Source of the DNA: Candidatus Gastranaerophilales bacterium
GTDB taxonomy: Bacteria; Cyanobacteriota; Vampirovibrionia; Gastranaerophilales; Gastranaerophilaceae
Length of the DNA stretch: 64,000 nucleotides
Reading direction: 5' to 3'
NCBI GenBank assembly: GCA_944323285.1
Contig: CALURV010000032.1
Span: 1-64,000, forward strand
Part shown: positions 1-8,273 of the stretch, piece after piece
Numbering within the stretch: the stretch's first letter is position 1
Layout of the letters: each line of letters starts with the position of its first letter
Program-made: the position numbers and the translations under genes
Notes under the pieces: generated by a model
What the model saw: the letters and a program-made list of their open reading frames with translations, nothing else
Databases searched by the model: none
What the model was told of the DNA's origin: nothing

Positions 1-133
1 ATTTATCTTTTGTCCCGTCGTTTACACATATTATCTCTATGTTTGAATATGTCTGGTTTATTATACTTTCCAAACACTGCTTTAAATATCTTTCTACATT
101 ATATACGGGTACTATTACTGATATATCAACCAT
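1..133 (-). CDS. Family 2 glycosyltransferase, N-terminal fragment
   Basis: Only the first 44 codons lie in the window; the gene runs off the left edge. They read MVDISVIVPVYNVERYLKQC and continue to ICVNDGTKD, the standard start of a GT-A fold family 2 glycosyltransferase (nucleotide-binding strand, then the VNDG/D turn). Its ATG overlaps the stop of the upstream gene by one base (TAATG), so translation is probably coupled. It is the fourth gene of a minus-strand glycosyltransferase operon. Donor and acceptor cannot be predicted. Whether it has a coiled-coil tail like its neighbours cannot be seen. Confidence 0.85.
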   Translation of the reverse strand, partial: MVDISVIVPVYNVERYLKQCLESIINQTYSNIEIICVNDGTKDK

Positions 134-2163
134 TATTTTTTCTTTTTCTTATTTATTTTATCTATTATTCTTCTTATTGGACTTTTTGATAAATAATTAA
201 TTCTATCTTGAAGAATTTTTATTTGTTGTTCTTTTTCTGCATTTTGAACATTCATTTGTTTAATTAACAATTCCTGAATTTCAATTGATCTTTTACTATA
301 ATCATCTTTAATTTTATTAGTTTCTTCTTCTATTTTATTTTCAAAATTCAATTTATTCTGTTCTAAAACAGAAATTAAATACTCTTCTTTTTTAACATTT
401 TCTTCTTTTAATGTATTATAAAATTCCTCTTTGAGGTTTTTTATTTTTTCTTCTGATAATTGTTTCATATTATCAAACAAATAATTTATTTCTTTATAAC
501 TCTCAGAATTTTTATCATATATTTCTTCTATTTTTTTATTTATATCTAAATATAATTGAGAAAGTTTTTCATCATATAATGCTTTTTCATAACCAATTCT
601 TTCTTGTATATGTTTATATAATTCATAATTTTTATTATAATTATCATCAATTAATCTATCTATTTCTGTTTTTAGACCAGAATATTTACTATTAATTATT
701 CCGTATAAATTTTGTTCTTTATCATTAATTAATTTATCTGCATATAGTTTAACATTCTCTAATCCCGCATTTGTATATTCATAATTTTTTGTTATTTCTT
801 CATATACTTTCGTTATTTTTTTATCTACTGTATTTGAAAAATTATTTAAATCTGTTCTTATTAAACTTTCAAAATTTTTTATTTGTACTTTTTGTTCTTC
901 ATTTAATTTATTTGTATATTCATAATTTTTTGTTATTTCTTCATATACTTTCGATATCTTTCCATCTGTTTGAATTGTTATATTCTTTCCCGAACTGTTT
1001 ATTAATCCTTGTATTTCTTCTTTATTCTGATTTAATTTTTCATTAATATTTTTGTTTAATTCATTTGTATATTCATAATTCTTATTTAAATCATCATATA
1101 TATTAGAAACTTTATTATCTACATCTATGATAGAACACATTTCAGTTCTTAATCTATTTTCAATTTCATGAATATCAAGATATTCATTAAATACTTTTCG
1201 ATTAAAATCTTCAAAACTATTGTTTAATACCATTAAATAACCTTGAAAATGATATATTGATTTCCAATACGGATTTTCTAAGTCCTGAATATCAAGACTC
1301 TTAAATATTTTTTTCATCTCAAAGAAATACTCTTTTTGATAACTTTCTTTAAGCATTGTATATCTATGAAATAAATCATTAATAATCCAGCCTTTTATTT
1401 TATCTTGTATATCATTCAGAAAATCAAATTTCTTCATTTTTTCATAAGTTAAAGAAACCATTGCCAAACGGTCTAATATTTTTTTATTAAATTGCTGCAT
1501 TGTTGAATTTTTTCTGTTAACTCTGTAAATATAAAAATTTTTCCATACTATTTGTATTTTATTTGCAGGAAGATATGTTCCAAAGAAAAATGGTAAATCT
1601 TCATATATAAAACCTTCAGGAAACTTTTCTCCTATTTTATCTAAATATTCTTTTTTGTATATTTTATTCCATAAAACAACATTTATATCTAAAAGCTCAT
1701 CTTTTGTTTCAACTGAAGAAAAAACTCTTTCTCCCATTTTCTCCAATATAGTAAGAGAATAATAGTCAGATAAAATATACTTATTATTAATATCATCATA
1801 TTCCCTTGCCTGACATATTGTTATATCATTATCATTTTCTTTTGCTTTATTATAAAGCTCTAAAAACATATCAGTATCAACCCAATCATCAGAGTCAACA
1901 AATCCTATATATTCACCTTGCGCAATTTCTATAGCTCTATTTCTTGCATATCCTTGTCCTTTTCTTGTATCTAAATCTATAAGCTTTATTCTGCTATCTT
2001 TGTTTATAAATTCTTCTACTATTTTTCTTGAACCATCTGTTGATGCGTCATTTACACAAATAACCTCTATATCCTTCAAAGTTTGTGAACAAACACTTGT
2101 TAAACATTGTTCTATATATTGTTCTACATTATTAAATGGTATTATTATTGATATTTTTGGCAT
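133..2163 (-). CDS. GT2 glycosyltransferase fused to a long coiled-coil tail
   Basis: 676 residues. Residues 1 to about 220 form a GT2 domain: SIIIPFNNVEQYIEQC at the start, CVNDASTDGS, and the metal-binding GFVDSDDWVD. Residues about 220-330 are helical. From about 340 to the end the protein is rich in K, E, N and I and reads as coiled coil. The tail has three copies of a motif near VYEEITKNYEYTN, spaced 47 and 51 residues apart. Typical GT2 enzymes are about 250-350 residues, so the tail doubles the protein. The end is basic (PIRRIIDKINKKKKK). An AGGGA ribosome site precedes the ATG. Probably transfers a sugar to a surface glycan; the tail may scaffold or measure (inference). Confidence 0.85.
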   Translation of the reverse strand: MPKISIIIPFNNVEQYIEQCLTSVCSQTLKDIEVICVNDASTDGSRKIVEEFINKDSRIKLIDLDTRKGQGYARNRAIEIAQGEYIGFVDSDDWVDTDMFLELYNKAKENDNDITICQAREYDDINNKYILSDYYSLTILEKMGERVFSSVETKDELLDINVVLWNKIYKKEYLDKIGEKFPEGFIYEDLPFFFGTYLPANKIQIVWKNFYIYRVNRKNSTMQQFNKKILDRLAMVSLTYEKMKKFDFLNDIQDKIKGWIINDLFHRYTMLKESYQKEYFFEMKKIFKSLDIQDLENPYWKSIYHFQGYLMVLNNSFEDFNRKVFNEYLDIHEIENRLRTEMCSIIDVDNKVSNIYDDLNKNYEYTNELNKNINEKLNQNKEEIQGLINSSGKNITIQTDGKISKVYEEITKNYEYTNKLNEEQKVQIKNFESLIRTDLNNFSNTVDKKITKVYEEITKNYEYTNAGLENVKLYADKLINDKEQNLYGIINSKYSGLKTEIDRLIDDNYNKNYELYKHIQERIGYEKALYDEKLSQLYLDINKKIEEIYDKNSESYKEINYLFDNMKQLSEEKIKNLKEEFYNTLKEENVKKEEYLISVLEQNKLNFENKIEEETNKIKDDYSKRSIEIQELLIKQMNVQNAEKEQQIKILQDRINYLSKSPIRRIIDKINKKKKK
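774..1083 (-). repeat. Related coiled-coil repeats in the GT2 tail
   Basis: TATATTCATAATT starts at 774, 915 and 1068, giving periods of 141 and 153 bases (47 and 51 residues). Each marks one VYEEITKNYEYTN-type motif. The 153-base period matches the one in the GT8 gene two genes upstream, so the tails share an ancestor. Confidence 0.8.
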
Positions 2164-2188
2164 TCTATTTCCCTGATTTATTTATTAT

Positions 2189-3307
2189 TTATTTATTATT
2201 TATTTTCTCATTTATATCTTTATATAATACTGCTAATTCTTCATAAAACTTTGAGTTGTTCTCTTTTATAAACGAATATATATTATCTAAATTAATTTTA
2301 AGTTTATTTTCAAGTTTTAAAACCTCTTTTAATCGTTCACTATAATTCTCATCATTTGAATTAGCTATAATTGTTATAGCATCCATTTTATATTTTATGT
2401 CTTCAATAGCAGCATTAATTTGTTTTTGCAAGCTAGAATATTTTATTTCTTGTTCTTTTTCTATATTTTCTATTCTTCGATAAATATTTGAAATCTCATC
2501 ATTTAAATATCTTTTTGTATCTTCTTGAAGCTTTTCAGTATATCTATAATTTTTTGTTATTTCTTCATATACACTATTAATTTCACTACCTTTTTTGTTA
2601 ATTTCTGAATTGACAAAATCATGCTCTTTTGAAATATCACTATAAATTTGTTCATTATTTGATTGAACACTATTTAAAACATTATTTAATTTACTTTTTG
2701 TAATTTCCTCAATATTTTGTTCTTTTTCATACACAAATTTTTCAAGAGAATTAAATCTGGTATTTATATTGTAGATTTTATTATCTATATTATTATCACT
2801 ATTTTTATAACACTCATTTAATTTTTCTAAAATAACATCTTCATATTGTTTTAATTTTTCATTAATTTTTTGTAATTCAATATTAACCTTTTGTTCAATA
2901 ATATCTTCAATATCTTTATTATTAACAATAAATTCCCTTTTATAAATTGTCTTATCTTTAAGTTCAATATGATTTTTTTCTTCTTCTATATTTGCGTAAT
3001 AAAGATTTTGAAAGAAATCATTTGGTAAAATATTAAGAGCTTCAAGAAAACAAATATAATCTCCAGTTGCAATATCCAGTCCTATTTTTTTAGCATAATT
3101 TATATCTTTTCCCTCTGAAAGACTTATCTGAACAAATCTTTTATCTTTTTCCATTAATAAACTATTTTTCTGATTATTTGTATTAAAACAATTAACGAAA
3201 ATAGCTTCAAAATCTTTAAATATTTGATTTTCAAGACTTTCAATAAACTCATCCAAAGATTGCTCTTTATTATTTATTATAATTATTGATAATTTAGGAT
3301 TTTTCAT
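2189..3307 (-). CDS. Degenerate GT2-like domain with coiled-coil tail
   Basis: 372 residues. The first 100 or so follow a GT2 fold (PKLSIIIINNKEQSLDEFIE, then IATGDYICFLEALN), but the metal-binding DSDD found in the neighbour is replaced by LEAL and the catalytic half is missing. The rest is coiled coil with one copy of the shared motif (VYEEITKNYRYTE). The ATG follows the stop of the upstream GT8 gene without a gap (TAAATG). It is probably not an active transferase. It could be a structural partner that joins the other tails (inference). A pseudogene is less likely because the frame is intact and the tail is conserved in style. Confidence 0.75.
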   Translation of the reverse strand: MKNPKLSIIIINNKEQSLDEFIESLENQIFKDFEAIFVNCFNTNNQKNSLLMEKDKRFVQISLSEGKDINYAKKIGLDIATGDYICFLEALNILPNDFFQNLYYANIEEEKNHIELKDKTIYKREFIVNNKDIEDIIEQKVNIELQKINEKLKQYEDVILEKLNECYKNSDNNIDNKIYNINTRFNSLEKFVYEKEQNIEEITKSKLNNVLNSVQSNNEQIYSDISKEHDFVNSEINKKGSEINSVYEEITKNYRYTEKLQEDTKRYLNDEISNIYRRIENIEKEQEIKYSSLQKQINAAIEDIKYKMDAITIIANSNDENYSERLKEVLKLENKLKINLDNIYSFIKENNSKFYEELAVLYKDINEKINNK

Positions 3308-5308
3308 TTATTTTACTCTTTTAATTTTATTTTTTATTCTTTCCAATAAACTATTTCTTTTAGGCTCATACTTTTCATCTAATGATTTTATAATATTTTC
3401 CATTTCAATTAATTTCTTTTCGTATTTTACACGTTGATTATTTAGTTCATCACTAAATTTATTTCTAAGTTCATCAAAATTGGATTTATATAACTCTTCA
3501 ATATCTTCAATTTTATTTTTCATAATGCGATTCATTAAATCTAAGTCTTTTTTATCTGTTTTATTTTCTAAAATATTATTAATTTTATATTCTATCTCCA
3601 GATTTTTTTGATATTGTTCATTATTTCCTTGATTAATTTTACCTTCCAATAAACCTTGATATTCACTTAATAAATTATATAATTCTGCATTTTTTTCATT
3701 TATAAATGAATAAATATAGCTTTCTTTTTTATCTGTATTGTATTTTAAATCATTAATATTTTTATTTAGTTCATTCGTATAGTCATAATTCTTTGATATT
3801 TCTTCATATACTTTTGATATCTTTTCATCTGTTTGTTGAGTTATATCTTCTTTTGAACTATTTATTAATCCTTGTACTTCTTCTTTGTTTTGATTTACTT
3901 TCTCATCAACTTTTCTATTTAATTCATTTGTATAGTCATAATTCTTTGATATCTCGTCATATACTTTTGATATCTTTTCATCTGTTTGTTGAGTTATATC
4001 CTCTCTTGAACTATTTATTAATCCTTGTATCTCTTCTTTGTTCTGATTTACTTTATCATCAACTTTTCTATTTAATTCATTTGTATAGTCATAATTCTTT
4101 GATATCTCGTCATATACTTTTGATATCTTCTCATCTTGAAGTTCTGATATTGTTTCTACTGATTTATTTACAAATCCTTCAATTTCAGTTTTAGTCTCAT
4201 CTATAAGATTCTTAGAAGAAGTATTTAATTCATTCGTATATTCATAATTCTTAGATATTTCTTCATAAACCTTGGATATACTAATATCAAAATCACTAAA
4301 TTTAAAATCAGAAAATTCCTTTTGTAAAATATCAAATTTTGCATTTAACAACTTACAAGATTCTTCTGTAAACTTATAACTATTTGTTATTTCTTTATAA
4401 ACTTTTTGTATGTCTTCATCAGTTGCAGCAAGCAATATGTTTGTTGCACTACCACCTACATTATTTTTTAAATATCTTAAGCTAGACATTTGTTTATATA
4501 GGATTACTTTATTTTTCCAAGGAGTAAAAGACATATAATAATAATAATAATCGTATATAGGATGTTCAAAAGGGATTAACCAAGGCTTAAATCTACCCGC
4601 CAAATGAATAATTGATGAATCTGAAAGAGTTTTAAAATCAATTTTTTCATAAAGAAAATACTGAAAATTCCACTTCTCACTAATATTTTTGATTCTATCT
4701 TCAAGAACAATATTCACAATATCTTGATCTTGCCATAAAATTTTATCAGAGTTATTTTTAGCATAATTAAACAATGTTTCTTCAACATTATTTTTACGCC
4801 AAAAATCAAGATTAATAAGCATTACTCCAGCATTATAATATTTTTTTAAGTTAAGCCTTTTAGCTTCTTTTTTATTTTCAGCATCTACTACCATTGCTAA
4901 TGCTTTATTATTCAAATTTTCTTTAAATAATTCTTTCAATGATGTCCTTACTATTACATCACAGTCAATATATAAAATTTTATCTATATTTTTTAATAAA
5001 GAAGGAAGTTTAAAGCGAAAATATGTAGGAAGAGTAACATGATAAGAAGAATATTTTTCATCTTTTTCTTTTAATAATGGACAAACCTTAAAATCTTCTT
5101 GATTTATTTTTATATACTCAATAGAAAAATTTTTAATTTTCTTTAATAAATCAATATTTGTTTTATCTTGAACAGATAATCCACCATCAAGAATATAAAA
5201 ATTAATATTTTCATCTTCGTTTGAATTTTTTAAAATAGAACACATTGAAACAGCCAATTGCTCCGTATAATGTGAATCGAGGCTGTAACAAATATTGAAC
5301 TCAAGCAT
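3308..5308 (-). CDS. GT8 glycosyltransferase fused to repetitive coiled-coil tail
   Basis: About 666 residues from the ATG at 5308, which has GGGAAAA upstream; an in-frame ATG at 5329 lacks a ribosome site. Residues 1 to about 260 are a family 8 transferase: LEFNICYSLDSHY, LYIDCDVIV (the DxD), YNAGVMLINLDFW, WQDQDIVN and HLAGRFKPW. The remainder is coiled coil with five copies of the VYEEISKNYEYTNELN-type motif; three of the intervals are exactly 51 residues. It is the first gene of a minus-strand operon of glycosyltransferases. GT8 enzymes usually use UDP-glucose or UDP-galactose in LPS or glycan synthesis; the actual substrate is unknown. Confidence 0.87.
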   Translation of the reverse strand: MLEFNICYSLDSHYTEQLAVSMCSILKNSNEDENINFYILDGGLSVQDKTNIDLLKKIKNFSIEYIKINQEDFKVCPLLKEKDEKYSSYHVTLPTYFRFKLPSLLKNIDKILYIDCDVIVRTSLKELFKENLNNKALAMVVDAENKKEAKRLNLKKYYNAGVMLINLDFWRKNNVEETLFNYAKNNSDKILWQDQDIVNIVLEDRIKNISEKWNFQYFLYEKIDFKTLSDSSIIHLAGRFKPWLIPFEHPIYDYYYYYMSFTPWKNKVILYKQMSSLRYLKNNVGGSATNILLAATDEDIQKVYKEITNSYKFTEESCKLLNAKFDILQKEFSDFKFSDFDISISKVYEEISKNYEYTNELNTSSKNLIDETKTEIEGFVNKSVETISELQDEKISKVYDEISKNYDYTNELNRKVDDKVNQNKEEIQGLINSSREDITQQTDEKISKVYDEISKNYDYTNELNRKVDEKVNQNKEEVQGLINSSKEDITQQTDEKISKVYEEISKNYDYTNELNKNINDLKYNTDKKESYIYSFINEKNAELYNLLSEYQGLLEGKINQGNNEQYQKNLEIEYKINNILENKTDKKDLDLMNRIMKNKIEDIEELYKSNFDELRNKFSDELNNQRVKYEKKLIEMENIIKSLDEKYEPKRNSLLERIKNKIKRVK
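3778..4236 (-). repeat. Three tandem 153-bp in-frame repeats in the GT8 tail
   Basis: The string TATAGTCATAATTCTT begins at 3778, 3931 and 4084, and a diverged form (TATATTCATAATTCTT) at 4237, an exact 153-base period. Each unit encodes 51 residues running from VYDEISKNYDYTNELN to TDEKISK. Units two and three are nearly identical in DNA, which suggests recent duplication. The gene may vary in repeat number between strains. Confidence 0.9.
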
Positions 5309-5433
5309 AAAATTTTCCCAATCTACCATCTTGATTGTACAATAATTAAAGAAAAAAAAATATATTTCTTATAAAATAATTAAAGTATTTTAAAAATATA
5401 CCGAACATGATTATGTGAAATAGGTAAAAAGAA

Positions 5434-5748
5434 ATGGAAACACAAGAGGATATAGATTTAAAAAGAGTTGGACTAGAACTAATGTTTTTAACCCCTGAAA
5501 AATGCTCAAGATCAGAGGGTATTTCCGCTGTTGAACTTTCTAAATCACTTTCTATGCCGCTTGATATTGTTAAAAAGAAACTAAAAATTCTTCTTGATAA
5601 AGAAATTATAAGAGTATATGGAATAAATCCTAAGTTATGGAAATTTGATGAATTTAAATTTCAGAAAATGGATGAAGATGATGAAGTATATAGACTCTTA
5701 TGCAATTTTGATGATGTAGATTTTGAAAGATACTTTTCTTATAATTAG
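5434..5748 (+). CDS. Small winged-helix-like protein
   Basis: 104 residues. Residues about 28-65 read as a winged helix: ISAVELSKSLSMPLDIVKKK looks like a helix-turn-helix, followed by LKILLDKEIIRVYG as recognition helix and wing. The C-terminal third is acidic (MDEDDEVYRLLCNFDD). It is divergent from the glycosyltransferase operon, sharing about 100 bp of upstream DNA, so a role in regulating that operon is possible but unproven. AGGTAAAAAGAA precedes the ATG. No specific family is recognised. Confidence 0.75.
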   Translation: METQEDIDLKRVGLELMFLTPEKCSRSEGISAVELSKSLSMPLDIVKKKLKILLDKEIIRVYGINPKLWKFDEFKFQKMDEDDEVYRLLCNFDDVDFERYFSYN

Positions 5749-5749
5749 A

Positions 5750-5912
5750 AGCTCTATACAAGTACGATTTTGTTACCTGTGAATGCTCCACAGGTGGGTA
5801 AGAGCCTTAACAAATCCGTTTCCTGCTACAAGGCAGGTCTACTGCATTGTTATTAGAGTCTGCTTTCCCTATTAATCAAGATGTAGGAACAAAATAAATA
5901 CTCATATAGAGC
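5750..5912 (-). ncRNA. Candidate 6S-like regulatory RNA
   Basis: The intergenic stretch folds into a long rod. GCTCTATA at one end pairs with TATAGAGC at the other, then AGTA/TACT, ATTTTGTT/AACAAAAT and CCT/AGG. A central open region follows, then GGG/CCC, AAG/CTT, TAACAA/TTGTTA and a tip hairpin CCTGC/GCAGG. Read on the minus strand, a small hairpin ACCTGTG/CACAGGT sits in the 3' side of the bubble, as in known 6S RNAs. A perfect extended -10 (TGATATAAT) lies 7 bases before the predicted 5' end. Length (about 163 nt) and architecture fit 6S RNA, which binds RNA polymerase. No primary-sequence match was tested. Confidence 0.5.
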
Positions 5913-5914
5913 AT

Positions 5915-7192
5915 TTATATTATATCATATTCTTTTTCTTTTTTCATTATATTTTTTGCTATTTCAATTGCTTTTTCCATCATTAAATCTTTTTGTTTTG
6001 TCTCTGATTTTAATTTTATATCTCTTATATAAATATCAGGAACTATACCACAATTATGAATATCTTCCCCATTTGGCAATATATATTTATTCGAGGTTAA
6101 AATTAACCCAGTATTATTAGACATTGGAATAACTTGTTGTATAGAATTTTTGCCATAAGTATTTTCGCCTATAATTAAAGCACCAAGATTTTCTTTTAGA
6201 GTTCCTGCCAGAATTTCTGCAGCACTTGCTGTATTTTTATTAACTAATATAATTACATTTTTTTTCTTAAATATATTTTCATTACTGGCATATATCTGTA
6301 ATTTATTATTACCTCGCGATTCTATACTTATTATTTTCTCTTCATCTAACATATAATTAGCCATTTCTATAGCATTTGACAAAATTCCGCCATAATTATC
6401 TCTTAAATCAAATATTATCGTTTTAGTATTGTTTGTTAATTTTATAATTTGAAGAAAATCTTTTATTGCCTTATCGCCCATAATTGTAGCCAATGTTATT
6501 ATCGAAATATTATCTGGTAAAATTTTATATTCCATTGTTTTTATAGAAATTTCAGATTTTTTTAAAGTTTTTTCTATTATTTTATTATTTCTCTTCAATT
6601 TTATACTTACATTATTATTCTCTGAAAGACTATCAAATAATAAAGTAGAACTATCTTTAAACTTAGAAACAGCTTTACCATTAATACTTATAACTGTATC
6701 ACCAGGTAAAATTTGGCCTTTTTGAGCAGGAGAATTCTCAAGTACATTATTTACAATAATATTATCTCCGCTTTTATTAAATATTATTCCTACCCCATAA
6801 ACTTTAGAATCAATAATTTGTTTTTGTTTTGTATACAATTCTGTCATCAAAAACTTTGTGTATGGATCATTTAAACTAGTAAGCATTGTATTTATTGCAA
6901 CATTTGCATCTTCCATAGTTTTTATATTTTTTAAATATCTATTTCGCCACTTCATCCAATTTTGATGATTCATTGAACTATCTACATATTCATTTCTGGC
7001 TATTCGCCAGACATTTACAAATAAACGTTGAGGTGCTATTTTTTGGGTTGCTGTTATTTTATCTAACTTATTATATAGAAAATCGAAATTTAATAATTTA
7101 GCAAAATCAATATATAAATTTACTATTATTATTGTAAATAATAAAACAACTGAATAAAATATTACTGCTTTTAATCTTATTTGTTTTTCCAT
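5915..7192 (-). CDS. ctpA: S41 family carboxyl-terminal processing protease
   Basis: 425 residues. An N-terminal membrane anchor (about residues 8-28) is followed by a helical segment, a PDZ domain (about 130-200; YGVGIIFNKSGDN, ILPGDTVISINGKAV) and the S41 protease core. The Ser/Lys dyad is visible: S323 in NTASAAEI and K348 in YGKNSIQQ, 25 residues apart as in Prc/CtpA. It should act in the periplasm, trimming the C-termini of exported or membrane proteins. The ATG has a distant GAGGT. The 6S-like RNA promoter lies in its 3' end. Confidence 0.92.
   Translation of the reverse strand: MEKQIRLKAVIFYSVVLLFTIIIVNLYIDFAKLLNFDFLYNKLDKITATQKIAPQRLFVNVWRIARNEYVDSSMNHQNWMKWRNRYLKNIKTMEDANVAINTMLTSLNDPYTKFLMTELYTKQKQIIDSKVYGVGIIFNKSGDNIIVNNVLENSPAQKGQILPGDTVISINGKAVSKFKDSSTLLFDSLSENNNVSIKLKRNNKIIEKTLKKSEISIKTMEYKILPDNISIITLATIMGDKAIKDFLQIIKLTNNTKTIIFDLRDNYGGILSNAIEMANYMLDEEKIISIESRGNNKLQIYASNENIFKKKNVIILVNKNTASAAEILAGTLKENLGALIIGENTYGKNSIQQVIPMSNNTGLILTSNKYILPNGEDIHNCGIVPDIYIRDIKLKSETKQKDLMMEKAIEIAKNIMKKEKEYDII
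5919..5927 (-). promoter_or_regulatory. Extended -10 promoter of the 6S-like RNA
   Basis: On the minus strand the sequence reads TGATATAAT, a full TGnTATAAT extended -10. Initiation about 7 bases later falls on the first base of the predicted RNA (near 5912). The box sits inside the last codons of the protease gene. No good -35 box is visible, which is usual for extended -10 promoters. Confidence 0.55.
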
Positions 7193-7248
7193 AATATAAC
7201 AGTTTATACCTCTTTATTTTTTTTGTACATAATTATAATTTTTCTTGC

Positions 7249-7254
7249 TATAAT
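7249..7254 (+). promoter_or_regulatory. Extended -10 box, probably leaderless mRNA
   Basis: TGCTATAAT ends 7 bases before the ATG at 7262, so transcription should start at or within a base of the start codon. There is no ribosome-binding site between. This is the layout of a leaderless transcript. Confidence 0.5.
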
Positions 7255-7261
7255 AAAAATT

Positions 7262-8209
7262 ATGAAAAAATTAATTAAAGATTGTTTATTTATATTTTTT
7301 GTGGTGACTGTATTATTTTTCTTAACAGATCAACCTTCATTTTCGAGAAATTTAAAATTTGTACAGTTATCAGATATACATTATTCAATAGCCCAAGAAG
7401 ATACCGTATATAAATTACTATCGAAATCTAAACCGTTACTGGAAGATGCAATTAATCAAATAAATGATATTCACGGAATTGATTTTGTAATGATTACCGG
7501 AGACGGTATAGATAAACCAACCAAACAATCTATATATGAACTAACTGATATATTAAATACTCTTCATTACCCTTGGTATTATACAATAGGCAACCACGAT
7601 ACTACAACTGACGGTTATCTCACAAAAACTAGAATTGTAAGTATATTAAAAGAACAAAATCCTAATTATATTTTTGATTCAACTTATTATACTTTTAAAC
7701 CCAAAAAGGGATTTAGAGTTATCGTTATGGATGGAGCAAAAAATAAAGGAATTTCATCTAATGGAATTATTCCTCAAGAAGAACTAAATTGGCTCGATGA
7801 TATTCTTGACAAATCTAAGAATGATGTTGTTCTCATTTTCATACATTTTCCATTATTAGAACCTTATAATTCACCTCATCATAAAATATTAAATGATACG
7901 GAATTTAAAGATATTCTAAAAAAATACAAAATGCCTATAGCAATATTTTCAGGCCATTATCATATGACAAAGATAACCAAAAGAGGCAATATATTGCATG
8001 TTTCGAGTCCTGCTTTAATAGGCTACCCTAATGCATTCAGAGTAATTGACATTAACAATAAAAGGAAACAAGTAATTTTTAATTTTGCTTTTAAAGAAAC
8101 CAATCTTAAAGACTTTCAAACAAAAATGAAAATTTTAGCTCTTGGCGGAAACAGATATTATGGTAAACCCGACGACAGAAATACATCTATTGTTATAGAC
8201 AAAAAATAA
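7262..8209 (+). CDS. Secreted calcineurin-like metallophosphoesterase
   Basis: 315 residues from the ATG at 7262; an in-frame upstream extension to 7181 overlaps the promoter and is rejected. Residues 1 to about 29 are a signal peptide (MKKLIKDC, then a hydrophobic core). The dimetal site is complete: QLSDIHYS (D38, H40), MITGDGID, GNHDTTTDG and GHYHMTK. The fold is a Ser/Thr phosphatase-like phosphoesterase acting outside the inner membrane; substrate unknown. The start appears leaderless. Confidence 0.9.
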   Translation: MKKLIKDCLFIFFVVTVLFFLTDQPSFSRNLKFVQLSDIHYSIAQEDTVYKLLSKSKPLLEDAINQINDIHGIDFVMITGDGIDKPTKQSIYELTDILNTLHYPWYYTIGNHDTTTDGYLTKTRIVSILKEQNPNYIFDSTYYTFKPKKGFRVIVMDGAKNKGISSNGIIPQEELNWLDDILDKSKNDVVLIFIHFPLLEPYNSPHHKILNDTEFKDILKKYKMPIAIFSGHYHMTKITKRGNILHVSSPALIGYPNAFRVIDINNKRKQVIFNFAFKETNLKDFQTKMKILALGGNRYYGKPDDRNTSIVIDKK

Positions 8210-8273
8210 TAAATAAAGTATTATAGTTTGCAAGAAAAGTAAATATTATATTTTATTTATAAGAGAAATTTTT

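Noticed and set aside
771-4194. Open frames on the plus strand opposite the coiled-coil tails (771-1046, 3793-4194) encoding L/H/I-rich proteins
   Set aside because: They are mirror translations of the AT-rich coiled-coil repeats, lack ribosome sites and follow the repeat period exactly.
3778-4236. Regular 153-bp period considered as a CRISPR array
   Set aside because: Units are long, in frame, directly adjacent without spacers, and encode a continuous protein; no cas gene is near.
5759-5898. Intergenic rod at 5.8 kb considered as SRP RNA, tmRNA or a known riboswitch
   Set aside because: The conserved SRP GGAA tetraloop and tmRNA parts are missing, and it lies between convergent genes rather than upstream of one; 6S-like fits better.
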